Shown here piece after piece: positions 8,193-17,038 of a stretch of DNA of 64,000 bases. The notes under the pieces are model-generated. The model saw nothing but the letters and a program-made list of their open reading frames with translations, made no database searches and was not told the origin of the DNA. The position numbers and the translations under genes were made by a program. Numbering within the stretch: the stretch's first letter is position 1; each line of letters opens with the position of its first letter. The DNA is from Nocardioides sp. CER19 (lineage in GTDB: Bacteria; Actinomycetota; Actinomycetes; Propionibacteriales; Nocardioidaceae): the NCBI RefSeq assembly GCF_029846275.1, contig NZ_JARVWS010000003.1, positions 682,001 to 746,000 of the forward strand. The letters are read 5' to 3'.

Positions 8193-10235
8193 GTGCCGAT
8201 CGATGACCTGATGTCTCAGATCGGTGGTCTCCCGGCGGCCACGCGGCACCTGCTCCTCGTCGCGGCGTGCGCCTCGTCTGCCAACGGCTCGGACGACCTG
8301 CGGCTCTTCCTCTCGGGCATGGACGACCAGCAGATGGCCGGTTGGGTCGCGGCCGAGTCCGCGGGCCTCGTCCGCCTCGGGGAACCCGACGGCGTTGCTC
8401 TGCGCTGGGCGGACCCTGGTCTGCCAGCGGCGCTGCGAGACGCTGCTCCTTTCGTCGACCGGCGCAAGGCCCACCTTGCGCTGTCCGACGCCCTGGCACT
8501 CCGTCCCGACCGGCGGGCATGGCACCGCGCTGCCGCGCAGCTGGGGCCGGACGAGGAGGTGGCCTCGCAGCTCGAGGAGTCCGCGGAGGTCGGCCGGCGC
8601 TACGGCGGTTGGCCGGCCGAGGCGCAGATGCTGGAGCGGGCCGCGGACCTGTCGGTCGACCGCAGCGTGGCGGCGCGGCGCTACGTCCTGGCCTCGCGCG
8701 CGGCGAGGTACGCCGGCGACAGCGCCTGGGTGGCACGGCTCGGCGACCGGGCCGCCGAGCTCGCGGACGACCCGTCGGTCTCGCTCGAGGCGTCGGTCGG
8801 ACGTGGATGGGCCATGGCCTGCACCCTGCGGCAGACCGAGGCGGTGGCGCTGCTGACGACGAACGCCGTCCGTGCCGTCGGCGCCGGCCAGCTCGACATC
8901 GCGTGGTCCGCGCTCGCACCTGCTGCGGTGGCCGCCTACTACGCCGGCCGACCCGACCTGCACGAGCAGGTGGCGGCGGCGTACGACGTCGTGCGACTGG
9001 CAGAGACCTCGATCGACGCCCGGCCGCAGCGGTACTGGCTGGCGGCCTCGCTCGACCCGGTCGGCGCGGCCGCCGAGGTGGGGGCGGCGCTGGACGCCGT
9101 CGAGGACATCGCCGACCTCGACCAGCTCACGCTCAACCAGCTCGGCGGCGCGGCGTGGATCATCGACCGCTCCGACTTCGCGCTGACCGCCTTGCGCGCC
9201 TTCCTGGACCGGCAGAGCCGAGCACCGGAACGGGGCGCACACGCGCTGGTCACCGCAACGCTCGGGTCGGTCCTGCTCGACCTGGCCAGGTGGGACGAGG
9301 CGGAGACGTCGTTCCGCGACTCCGCGCGCATCGCCGAGGCGAACGGCATGGAGATGGTGCGCAGGGTCAGCGTGGCGCGGCTCGCGCAGCTCGCCGCCGG
9401 TCGGGGCGACCACGCCCGGACCGCGGAGCTGGCGAACCGGGCTGTCGCCGGGCTCGACCACGACCCACGTCTGTCGGTCGCGGTGCTCGCCCGCGGTGCT
9501 CGCGGCCTGGCGGCGCTGGGCGAGGGCAACCACGACCAGGCGTACGACTCGCTCCGCGGCGTGGTGGACGACAAGGGTGCGCCGTTGCACGGTCGGCAGG
9601 CCCTCTACGTGATGGCCGACCTGGTCACCGCGGCCCTACGCACCGGGCGGCCGGACGAGGCCGCCGACGTCGCCGAACAGCTGCGCGATCGTGCGGGCCA
9701 GGGGTCCGTGCGCCTACGCCAGCACGTGCTCCACGCCACCGCGCTGGTCGCGGCCTCGCGGGGCACCGCCGACGCTCGCGCCGAGGCCGAGGAGGCGTTC
9801 CGACGCGCGGTCGACGCGCCGGACGGCGCCCTGTGGCCGTTCGAGCGCGCCCGCCTACAGCTCGACCTCGGCATCTGGCTACGCCGGGAGCGTCGCAAGA
9901 CCGAGGCCCGACGGCACCTCGTCGACGCCCACGACGCCTTCGCGCGGATCGGCGCCACGCCCTGGGAGCGGACCGCGGCCACCGAGCTCCGGGCCCTCGG
10001 CGTACGTGGCGCGACGATGGGCGGCCGTCTCGCAGACCTCACGCCCCAGCAGCAGGAGATCGTCCGGCTGGCTGCCCGTGGCCTGTCCAACCCGGAGATC
10101 GCCGAGCGGCTCGTGCTGTCGCCGCGCACGGTCGCATCGCACCTCTACCGGGCGTTTCCCCGGCTCGGGATCACCGGGCGCGGACAGCTCCGTGACGTCG
10201 TCGACGAGTGGGGAACCGACGACGAAGTGCAGTGA
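8193..10235 (+). CDS. LuxR-family regulator resembling a LAL protein without its ATPase half
   Basis: This 680-residue protein ends in a LuxR-type helix-turn-helix (about residues 610-670: LTPQQQEIVRLAARGLSNPE, then LVLSPRTVASHLYRAF). Upstream are helical TPR-like repeats. The first 100 residues (LPAATRHLLLVAACAS, RKAHLALSDAL, RAWHRAAAQLGPDEEVA) align by eye with the segment that normally follows the AAA ATPase module of large ATP-binding LuxR (LAL) regulators. No Walker A or B motif is present, and about 250-300 N-terminal residues are missing compared with full LALs. CAGAAT ends six bases before the GTG, so it may be leaderless. Confidence 0.85.
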   Translation: MPIDDLMSQIGGLPAATRHLLLVAACASSANGSDDLRLFLSGMDDQQMAGWVAAESAGLVRLGEPDGVALRWADPGLPAALRDAAPFVDRRKAHLALSDALALRPDRRAWHRAAAQLGPDEEVASQLEESAEVGRRYGGWPAEAQMLERAADLSVDRSVAARRYVLASRAARYAGDSAWVARLGDRAAELADDPSVSLEASVGRGWAMACTLRQTEAVALLTTNAVRAVGAGQLDIAWSALAPAAVAAYYAGRPDLHEQVAAAYDVVRLAETSIDARPQRYWLAASLDPVGAAAEVGAALDAVEDIADLDQLTLNQLGGAAWIIDRSDFALTALRAFLDRQSRAPERGAHALVTATLGSVLLDLARWDEAETSFRDSARIAEANGMEMVRRVSVARLAQLAAGRGDHARTAELANRAVAGLDHDPRLSVAVLARGARGLAALGEGNHDQAYDSLRGVVDDKGAPLHGRQALYVMADLVTAALRTGRPDEAADVAEQLRDRAGQGSVRLRQHVLHATALVAASRGTADARAEAEEAFRRAVDAPDGALWPFERARLQLDLGIWLRRERRKTEARRHLVDAHDAFARIGATPWERTAATELRALGVRGATMGGRLADLTPQQQEIVRLAARGLSNPEIAERLVLSPRTVASHLYRAFPRLGITGRGQLRDVVDEWGTDDEVQ

Positions 10236-10307
10236 GGTGACTGATTCGCGGGGCACGCGGAACCGGAAAGACTCGTCCGGCAAGTTCCCCACGAGAAAGG
10301 GCATCCC

Positions 10308-11129
10308 GTGCCGTACGTGACCACCTCCGACAACACCGAGATCTTCTACAAGGACTGGGGCTCGGGGCGCCCCGTCGTCTTCAGCCACGGCTGGCCACTC
10401 AACGCCGACGCCTGGGACCGCCAGCTCAAGGCCGTCGCCGACGCCGGCTACCGCGGCGTCGCCCACGACCGCCGCGGCCACGGCCGGTCCACCCAGACCT
10501 ACGCCGGCAACGACATGGACCACTACGCCGACGACCTCGCCGCGTTGCTCGAGGCGCTCGACCTGCGCGACGTCGTGCTCGTCGGTCACTCGACCGGCGG
10601 CGGCGAGGTGGCGCACTACCTCGGGCGACACGGGTCCGCCCGCGTGCGCAAGGCCGTCCTGCTCGGCGCTGTGCCGCCGCTCATGCTGCAGACCGACGGC
10701 AACCCCGAGGGCACACCGCTCGCGGCCTTCGACGACATCCGGGCGGGTGTCCTCGGCGATCGCTCGGCGTTCTACCAGGGCCTGAGCGTCCCCTTCTTCG
10801 GCGCCAACCGGGAGGGCGCGACGGTCAGCCAGGGCGCCCGTGACCAGTTCTGGCGCCTGGGGATGCAGGCGGGTCTCGCCGCGGCGTACGACTGCGTCGA
10901 GCAGTTCTCGGCGGTCGACTTCACCGCGGACCTCGAGAAGATCGTCGTCCCCGTGCTCGTCGCGCACGGAGACGACGACCAGATCGTCCCGATCGCGGCC
11001 TCGGCCCTGAAGACCGCCGAGATCGTCAAGGACGCCACCCTCAAGGTCTACGAGGGTGCGCCCCACGGCCTCCATGGCGCGTACGAGGAGCAGTTCACCG
11101 ACGACCTCCTCGCCTTCATCGCCGACTGA
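10308..11129 (+). CDS. alpha/beta hydrolase, non-heme chloroperoxidase-like
   Basis: This 273-residue protein belongs to the cofactor-free haloperoxidase / esterase group. It has the oxyanion-hole motif [12 protein letters not shown] at about 24-35, DRRGHGRS near 58, the nucleophile elbow GHSTGGGE with Ser about 95, an acidic residue in [10 protein letters not shown] and His in GAPHGLHG. The length is normal for the family. The natural substrate is unknown; the peroxidase activity of such enzymes is often incidental. The GTG start follows GAAAGGG. The gene lies 72 bases after the LAL-like regulator on the same strand and is followed by a strong terminator. Confidence 0.88.
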   Translation: MPYVTTSDNTEIFYKDWGSGRPVVFSHGWPLNADAWDRQLKAVADAGYRGVAHDRRGHGRSTQTYAGNDMDHYADDLAALLEALDLRDVVLVGHSTGGGEVAHYLGRHGSARVRKAVLLGAVPPLMLQTDGNPEGTPLAAFDDIRAGVLGDRSAFYQGLSVPFFGANREGATVSQGARDQFWRLGMQAGLAAAYDCVEQFSAVDFTADLEKIVVPVLVAHGDDDQIVPIAASALKTAEIVKDATLKVYEGAPHGLHGAYEEQFTDDLLAFIAD

Positions 11130-11140
11130 CCACGCGCGTG

Positions 11141-11172
11141 CCGGCGCCGGTCCCGCTGCGGATCGGCGCCGG
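11141..11172 (+). terminator. stem-loop terminator after the haloperoxidase-like gene
   Basis: CCGGCGCCGGTCC pairs with GGATCGGCGCCGG (13 pairs including one G-T wobble) around the loop CGCTGC, starting 12 bases after the stop codon. No U-tract follows. The next 170 bases to the convergent dehydrogenase hold only short shadow ORFs. Confidence 0.75.
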
Positions 11173-11339
11173 TGCACGCCGGGCGGCGCGCCTCACTGGC
11201 CAGATCCACGACCAGGTGAGGTCCCTCCCGCCGGGTGCGCCGATCACCGGCATCACGCTCGGCTGACCAGCGAAGATCTCATCGCCGACCGACCGGATCT
11301 GCCGCGACGAGTGCACTGTCCTGTCGTTGCGGTCTGTGC

Positions 11340-12317
11340 CTAAGGATGCAGCAGGATCTTTCCAGACCGGCCGGGCGCGAAGTTTGCTCGAGCCGCGTCG
11401 GCGACCTGCTCGAACGAGTAGCTCTCCTCGACCGGGAGGGTGAGCGAACCGCTCGTGATGCGTTGGTAGAGCTCGGCCATCAGCGCCGCCCGCTTGTCGG
11501 CATCCATGGCCGCGCTGACCCTGCTGCCCCAGAAGCCCTTGACCGTCACGTCCTTGAAGATCACGTCGCCGGACGGGATCTGCATGGTCGACGACGCCAT
11601 CGCGCCGAAGACCACGAGCGTGCCCTGCTCCGCGAGCACGGACACGAGGTCGCCAGTGGCGCTGCCTCCGACGGAGTCGATCCCGACGCGCACGGGCGCG
11701 CCACCGGTGATCTGCGTGACGCGATCACGCCAGTCGTCGCTGTCGGTCGCCACGACGTCGTCGATGCCGAGGGCCCGCAGCTCGTCGACGCCGGCAGCCC
11801 GGCGCACGAGGCCGAGGACGTTGACACCACGTGCCCGCGCCAACTGGGCCACGAGGCGACCGACGGCGCCGTTGGCGGCGTTCTGGGCGAGCCAGTCCCC
11901 GGGCTGCAGGTCGAGTGTGTCGAGCAGGCTGATCGCGCTGAACGGCATCGCGACCAGCTGTGCGGCCGTGTCGTCCGGGAGCCCCTCGGGCACAGGCATC
12001 AGCGCGGCCGCCTTCGCCACGAAGTAGTCGGCCCAGACGCCGAACGTCCCGCCCGTCACCACGCGCTGGCCGACCTGGAGGCCGGTGACCTCCGCGCCCA
12101 TTGCGTCCACGACACCGACCGCCTCGGTTCCGGCCCGGGCGGGCAGCTCCGGCTTGTAGCCGTAGCTGCCCCGGACCGTCCACAGGTCGTGGTTGTGGAT
12201 CGGAGAGGCCAACGTCCGGACCCGCACCTCGCGCGGCCCGGGCTCGGGGGTGGGGACCTCCTGGACGGTCAGGACCTCGGACGGTTCCCCGAACGACTCG
12301 TGCACGATGGCGCGCAT
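11340..12317 (-). CDS. zinc-independent medium-chain alcohol dehydrogenase / quinone oxidoreductase
   Basis: This 325-residue MDR protein has a GroES-like N-terminal domain (GTEAVGVVDAMGAEV near 66-80) and a Rossmann domain (NAANGAVGRLVAQLARARGV near 140). The cysteine cluster for structural zinc is absent, which fits the quinone oxidoreductase / enoyl reductase branch. A longer frame reaches 12491, but AGAAGG in front of the ATG at 12317 and the conserved MRAIVHESFG beginning fix the start. It lies downstream of the TetR gene on the same strand, about 390 bases away, so co-regulation is only possible. Confidence 0.85.
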   Translation of the reverse strand: MRAIVHESFGEPSEVLTVQEVPTPEPGPREVRVRTLASPIHNHDLWTVRGSYGYKPELPARAGTEAVGVVDAMGAEVTGLQVGQRVVTGGTFGVWADYFVAKAAALMPVPEGLPDDTAAQLVAMPFSAISLLDTLDLQPGDWLAQNAANGAVGRLVAQLARARGVNVLGLVRRAAGVDELRALGIDDVVATDSDDWRDRVTQITGGAPVRVGIDSVGGSATGDLVSVLAEQGTLVVFGAMASSTMQIPSGDVIFKDVTVKGFWGSRVSAAMDADKRAALMAELYQRITSGSLTLPVEESYSFEQVADAARANFAPGRSGKILLHP

Positions 12318-12709
12318 CAACTGCCTTCTCTCCTCGGACCGGACATTGGGGCGGTACCCGACGGCTCCCCTCATCTTGCCCGCGGCCATCAAGCGGCCAT
12401 CAAGTGGGGCTCGTGGCGCTTGCCGCCTGCAACCGCCGGGCAACGCCAGACCGGCGTGCCCATCTCCGGGCACCGCCGAGGACGGCGCCAACGGGTCGAG
12501 GGAGCTACCGTCGATCGACCTCGGCGTCGAGCCGCATGCGTCGGGGGTCGCCGCTGCCGGGCACTTGCGACAGAACCGTCCGAACAGGAGATGGGCTCAC
12601 CGGACCGCGTATCACGCCCCCACTGAACTCGATCTCTCCGCTCTCATCGACGGAATAGCGCGAGGCCGGTCGCCGGTCGACGTACGCCGTGGCTCTTGTC
12701 GGGCTGCCC
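12318..12709. other. 392-base intergenic region
   Basis: No convincing gene is seen between the dehydrogenase and the TetR gene. The open frames here are extensions or shadows. A tandem direct repeat of the 11-mer GCGGCCATCAA occupies 12382-12392 and 12393-12403, about 65 bases upstream of the dehydrogenase start, and could be a regulator-binding site. Confidence 0.4.
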
Positions 12710-13342
12710 TCACCGGCGCAGCTCGGACGGCAGGCCGTCGTCGATCAGCTGCTCCCAGCAGTGCAGGAAGTCCTCGTTGAGGTGGCCGTTGTCGTCGAGT
12801 GCACCCGAGACGACGGCGCCCGTGCGTACCATCATGAGCTGTTGTGCCGCGGCCCGCGGGTCGCGGTGGTCGAGAAGTCGCAGCAGTTCCTCGAGCCTCG
12901 CGGTGACCCAGCGACGGATTTCTCGGGCGCGGACGCGGGCCGCATGGGATCCGGTGAACTCCGCCGACGCGTTGATGAAGGGACAGCCGCGCCGCACTGC
13001 GGCGAAGTCGTCGCGGGTGAGCACGGCAGCGAGCTCGGAGAGCGCCCGCCGGGGGTCGTCGCGGTGAGCGTCGATGATGGCGTCGACCTGGGCGTGGTCG
13101 GCGGTGGCGCGTCGATCCAGGTAGGCCGCGATGAGGTCGTCCTTCGACGGGAAGTGGCGATAGAGCGTCACGCGGGTGACCGACGACTCCGCGATGATGC
13201 GCTGGACGCCCACCGCGTGGATGCCCTCCTCATAGAACAGCCGGTCCGCCGTGAGGAGGATGCGTTCCCGCGCTGCCGAGGTACGGCGCCGACCGGTTGA
13301 CGCGGACGGTCCGAGGGCAGGTGCGGGTGCGGGGTCGTTCAA
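12710..13342 (-). CDS. TetR-family transcriptional regulator
   Basis: This 210-residue protein has an N-terminal helix-turn-helix at about residues 22-68 (RILLTADRLFYEEGIHAVGV, IIAESSVTRVTLYRHFPSKD) and a divergent ligand-binding C-terminal domain. The start appears to be TTG with GGGAG ten bases upstream. It is divergent from the alpha/beta hydrolase at 13460, with a clean inverted repeat in the shared intergenic space, so it very likely represses the hydrolase-SDR pair and itself. Confidence 0.88.
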   Translation of the reverse strand: MNDPAPAPALGPSASTGRRRTSAARERILLTADRLFYEEGIHAVGVQRIIAESSVTRVTLYRHFPSKDDLIAAYLDRRATADHAQVDAIIDAHRDDPRRALSELAAVLTRDDFAAVRRGCPFINASAEFTGSHAARVRAREIRRWVTARLEELLRLLDHRDPRAAAQQLMMVRTGAVVSGALDDNGHLNEDFLHCWEQLIDDGLPSELRR

Positions 13343-13419
13343 CGCCGTTCAGCTCCCATCTCACGCTGTCCCGACCCTTGTCAGGACGTCGACTGCGGTT
13401 CTAGGTTAGCCCGCAGGTA

Positions 13420-13439
13420 GGTAGATCGGTCGGTCTACC
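13420..13439. promoter_or_regulatory. TetR operator
   Basis: GGTAGA (13420-13425) and TCTACC (13434-13439) form an inverted repeat with an 8-base TCGGTCGG spacer. The TAGA-CGGTC-type sequence is common among TetR-family sites. It lies 20 bases upstream of the hydrolase start and about 80 bases from the divergent TetR start. Confidence 0.6.
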
Positions 13440-13459
13440 CAGTCGAGCGGAGAATGCGA

Positions 13460-14257
13460 ATGCCCGAGCACGCGCCCGTCCTGTTCATCCACGGCCTGTG
13501 GCTGCATGCCACGTCCTGGAATCCCTGGATCGATCACTTCACCGCCGCCGGGTACGTCGCCTCCGCGCCCGGGTGGCCGGGCGACCCGGACACGGTGCTC
13601 GAGGCGCGGGCGCACCCGGAGGCGATCGCCGATCACGGCATCGACGACGTCGTCGCCCACTACGCAGACATCATCAAGGGACTCCCGACGAAGCCCATCC
13701 TCATCGGGCACTCCTTCGGCGGCATGATCGCCCAGCGCCTTCTTGGCGAGGACCTGGCGGCTGCGGCCGTCGCCATCGACGCCGCACAGATCAAGGGCGT
13801 GCTCCCCCTTCCCCTCTCCGCGCTCAGGGCGACGCTGCCGGTCTTCAAGAACCCCGCCAACCGGCGTCGAGCTGTCTCGCTGACCGCCGAGCAGTTCCGG
13901 TTCGCCTTCGGGAACGCGATCGCGTCCGAGGAGTCGGACGAGCTCTTCGAACGATGGGCGATCCCCGCGCCCGGCAAGCCCCTCTTCGAGGCCGCGGCCG
14001 CCAACTTCAACCCCCACTCCCCCGCCAAGGTGGACACGGACAACGCGGGCCGAGGTCCGTTGCTCTTGATCATGGGCGGTCAGGACCACACGGTCCCCGA
14101 GGCGGTCACCAAGGCCACGCTGAAGCAGTATCGCCACAGCGCGGCGACCACCGACCTCCTGGAGTTCTCCGACCGCGCGCACTCGCTCACCATCGACCGA
14201 GGCTGGCCTGAGATCGCCGACACCTGCCTCTCGTGGCTCAAGGAGCAGGGGCTGTGA
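13460..14257 (+). CDS. alpha/beta hydrolase
   Basis: This 265-residue protein has the oxyanion loop FIHGLWLHATSW at about 9-20, the nucleophile elbow GHSFGGM (Ser near 88), an acidic residue in GGQDHTVP and a His in DRAHSLTID. The lid between them is helical. It is similar in layout to small esterases and C-C hydrolases, with no substrate assigned. GGAG at 13449 fits the ATG at 13460 better than the one at 13454. Its stop overlaps the GTG of the next SDR gene (GTGA), so the two are translationally coupled and probably act on the same compound class. Confidence 0.85.
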   Translation: MPEHAPVLFIHGLWLHATSWNPWIDHFTAAGYVASAPGWPGDPDTVLEARAHPEAIADHGIDDVVAHYADIIKGLPTKPILIGHSFGGMIAQRLLGEDLAAAAVAIDAAQIKGVLPLPLSALRATLPVFKNPANRRRAVSLTAEQFRFAFGNAIASEESDELFERWAIPAPGKPLFEAAAANFNPHSPAKVDTDNAGRGPLLLIMGGQDHTVPEAVTKATLKQYRHSAATTDLLEFSDRAHSLTIDRGWPEIADTCLSWLKEQGL

Positions 14258-15045
14258 GCATGGACCTCGAGCTCGCGGGCAGGACCGCCCTCGTCACCGG
14301 GGCCAGCAAGGGCATCGGGCTCGCCATCACGCGTGCCCTCGCCGCCGAGGGCGCATCGGTCGTCGCCGGGGCCCTGAAAGGGAGCAGCGAGCTCGACGAG
14401 CTGACTCGAACCGCCGACGTGCACGCGGTCTCGGTCGACCTCACGACGGCCGCCGGCCCTGAGGAGCTCGTCGCAGCGGCGGCGACGACGTACGGCGGCA
14501 TCGACATCCTCGTGAACAACGTCGGCGCGGTCCGGCCGCGGCTCCAGGGGTTCGCCGCGCTGACCGATGACGACTGGGAGTGGAGCCTGACCATCAACTT
14601 CCTGGCCGCCGTCCGCACGATGCGCAGCGCGATCCCCCACATGGTCGGCCGGCCGGGCGCCAGCATCGTCACCATCAGCTCGGTCAACGCGTTCCTTCCC
14701 GATCCCGGGGTCATCGACTACAGCGCCGCCAAGGGCGCGCTGACCAATCTCTGCAAGTCGCTGTCGAAGGAACTCGGACCAGGGATCCGTGTGAACACGA
14801 TCAGTCCCGGGCCCGTGCGGACCGACCTGTGGCTCGGCAGCAACGGCGTCGCGGCAACCGTCGGCCAGGAGAACCGTGCCGACCCCGCCGAGATCATCCG
14901 GCAGCAGGAGGCGCAGGCCGCCACCGGCCGCTTCACCTACCCGAACGAGATCGCCGACCTCGCGCTGTTCCTCGCCAGTCGCCGGGCAGCGAACATCACC
15001 GGCAGCGACTTCGTCATCGACGGCGGCCTGATCACCACTCTGTGA
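14254..15045 (+). CDS. short-chain dehydrogenase/reductase
   Basis: This is a classical SDR of 263 residues. It has the cofactor motif TGASKGIG at about 14-21, NNVGAV around 90, Ser in VTISSVN, and the YxxxK pair in DYSAAKGAL, so the catalytic tetrad is intact. The oxidised alcohol or reduced ketone is unknown. The GTG start overlaps the upstream hydrolase stop and has AGGAG eight bases before it; an ATG two codons later is an alternative. The pair is probably controlled by the divergent TetR protein. Confidence 0.88.
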   Translation: MSMDLELAGRTALVTGASKGIGLAITRALAAEGASVVAGALKGSSELDELTRTADVHAVSVDLTTAAGPEELVAAAATTYGGIDILVNNVGAVRPRLQGFAALTDDDWEWSLTINFLAAVRTMRSAIPHMVGRPGASIVTISSVNAFLPDPGVIDYSAAKGALTNLCKSLSKELGPGIRVNTISPGPVRTDLWLGSNGVAATVGQENRADPAEIIRQQEAQAATGRFTYPNEIADLALFLASRRAANITGSDFVIDGGLITTL

Positions 15046-15226
15046 CCCCTCCATGCTCGACGGAGCGGATCCCGCGAACCTCCGTCCCCACCCACCCAGC
15101 CGACTCGGCAGGACCGCGGCCGCTGCGACCGACCCCGCCCACGTGCGTCTGTCCGCCGGCGCCTCTTCAGCAGATCGACCACCGCGCACCCTTGCCGACG
15201 TGGCCCACGTGGACGAGCCTGACCAC

Positions 15227-16885
15227 ATGGACCTTCTCGGGTACGCGTCCCACCACCGCTCTGCGAGGACCGCCGCGGCCGGACTCGCCGCCGTCGGCCT
15301 CGTCACCTCCCTCAGCCTCGGCCCCGGGGCCTCGCCGCCCGCCAGCGGCGCGGCATCGTCCCGCGGGACGGCCACCCACCACGGCGTCTCGCGGCTGCCG
15401 CTCGGACCAACCGGCCTGCCCGAGACGCGCACGACCACGACGCTCGAGCGCGGAGTCACGTGGACCCACATCGAGCGGGGCGCGGTCAGTCCCGACGTGC
15501 GGTGGGTCGTGGAGTTCAGCATCCCGTCGTCCGAGTCCAGCCCCGACCCGGACGCTCCCCCGCGCTCCGTGCAGGACCGGGCCTCGGCCGACGCCCTGGT
15601 GGCCCGGCTGGCCGCCGCCGGCGTGTCGGCCCGGACCCAACCCGTCGAGCAGCCCGCGACCGCCGACGTGCCCGCCGGCGTGATCGGCTTCCGCGTCCGC
15701 CTGGCCGCGACCTACGCCACCAAGGCAGAGGCGGACGCCCAGGTCGCCACGCTCCGCGGCCAGGGATTCACCTCGCGCAGCTGGTACGCCGGCTGGGACG
15801 GCGGCAACCCAGCGGCCGGTCACTGGTCGCTGGAGGTTCTCACCATCGACCCGCACCGCTTCCGCGGCGACCTGCGCGCGACCTACGGCCCGGACATCGA
15901 GAAGCGGGAGACGACGTCCGCCCTGGCGGCGTACGAGCATGCGACGGCCGCCGTGAACGCCGGATTCTTCGTGCTCGACCCTGCCGCCGGCGCCGAGGGC
16001 GACCCCGCCGGCGCCGGGGTGTACGACGGCAGACTGGCCTCCGAGCCGGTCGGACGCCGCCCCGTGCTGGCGCTGCGTGACGACGCCCGCTCGACGCAGA
16101 TCACCCGCCCGGTGTGGCGCGGCACGGTGCGTCTGGCGGGCGGCACGGCCGTGCTCGACGGCCTCGACCGCGTCCCTGGCCTGATCCGCAACTGCGGCGG
16201 CATCGGCGACTCCCCGACCGACCACCCGCTGCACGACACCACCTGCACGGACGCCGGCGAGCTGGTCGCGTTCGACACCCAGTTCGGCGCGCGCACGCCC
16301 GGCGGCCCCGGACGTGAGGTCGTGACGGACCGGCGCGGGCGCGTGGTGGCGATCGCTGACGTGCGCGGCATCGCGCTGAAGCCCGGCCAGCGATCGCTCC
16401 AGGCCACCGGCGACCGGGTCCCCGAGCTCGCCGGCCTCGCAGTCGGCGACCGGCTCGACCCGCGCACGCACCTGTACTCGGGAACGGGACGCCGGCTCGA
16501 CCGACCCGGCGTCTCCGTCGTCAACGGCGGGCCGCTGCTGCTCGCCCATGGCCGCGAGCGGATCACCCAGGCCGCGGACGGGATGGTGCACCCCGGTGAT
16601 CCGTCGTTCGCCTACGGATGGGTGCTGCAGCGCAACCCACGCACCTTCGCCGGCGTCGACCGCCAGGGCCGGACCGTCCTCGTCACCGTCGACGGCCGCC
16701 AGCTCGACCAGGACGGCCTCTCGATCCCCGAGACGGCCGACGTCGCCAGGGCGCTCGGTCTCGTCGACGCCATGAACCTCGACGGTGGCGGATCGACGGC
16801 GGCTGTCGTCGACGGCGGCGTCGTCTCGCACCCCTCCGATGCGACCGGAGAGCGGCCCGTCGGGGACGCCATCGTCATCCGCTGA
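15227..16885 (+). CDS. secreted phosphodiester glycosidase (NAGPA)-domain protein
   Basis: This roughly 552-residue protein begins with a signal-like segment (about residues 10-35, GLAAVGLVTSLSLGPG). Residues about 110-200 contain a SPOR-like pair of repeats (SADALVARLAAAGVSA, KAEADAQVATLRGQGF), the kind that binds denuded peptidoglycan. The C-terminal 300 residues match the NAGPA phosphodiester-glycosidase fold, with VNAGFFV, VNGGPLLL and the diagnostic MNLDGGGSTAAVVDGG. The protein is probably exported and acts on an envelope sugar phosphodiester or related bond, but the substrate is unknown. The frame is open further upstream, and the ATG at 15227 was chosen for the signal peptide. Confidence 0.78.
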   Translation: MDLLGYASHHRSARTAAAGLAAVGLVTSLSLGPGASPPASGAASSRGTATHHGVSRLPLGPTGLPETRTTTTLERGVTWTHIERGAVSPDVRWVVEFSIPSSESSPDPDAPPRSVQDRASADALVARLAAAGVSARTQPVEQPATADVPAGVIGFRVRLAATYATKAEADAQVATLRGQGFTSRSWYAGWDGGNPAAGHWSLEVLTIDPHRFRGDLRATYGPDIEKRETTSALAAYEHATAAVNAGFFVLDPAAGAEGDPAGAGVYDGRLASEPVGRRPVLALRDDARSTQITRPVWRGTVRLAGGTAVLDGLDRVPGLIRNCGGIGDSPTDHPLHDTTCTDAGELVAFDTQFGARTPGGPGREVVTDRRGRVVAIADVRGIALKPGQRSLQATGDRVPELAGLAVGDRLDPRTHLYSGTGRRLDRPGVSVVNGGPLLLAHGRERITQAADGMVHPGDPSFAYGWVLQRNPRTFAGVDRQGRTVLVTVDGRQLDQDGLSIPETADVARALGLVDAMNLDGGGSTAAVVDGGVVSHPSDATGERPVGDAIVIR

Positions 16886-17038
16886 CCTCAGACGCCCCTG
16901 CCAGGTCCGCAGGTGTACAGCCGAGCCGTGGTGGCGCGGTGATCCTGCTCGGCCGGGCTGAGCCGAGTGCTCAGCCTGGTGCCGGAAGGAGTCGAAGGCG
17001 CATCCCAGGTCGTGCGCCTTCAGGGCCGGGAGGATCGA

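Noticed and set aside
7479..9590. 703-residue ORF on the minus strand
   Set aside because: It is antisense to the LAL-type regulator and the 7614 gene. Its composition is that of a GC-rich shadow frame, with no recognisable motif and no ribosome-binding site.
11116..11316. 66-residue minus-strand ORF between two convergent genes
   Set aside because: It covers a strong terminator hairpin, has no ribosome-binding site or -10 box, and shows no motif.
12318..12491. 58-residue N-terminal extension of the quinone oxidoreductase
   Set aside because: The extension is unlike the family. A good ribosome-binding site and the conserved MRAIVHESFG beginning lie at 12317.
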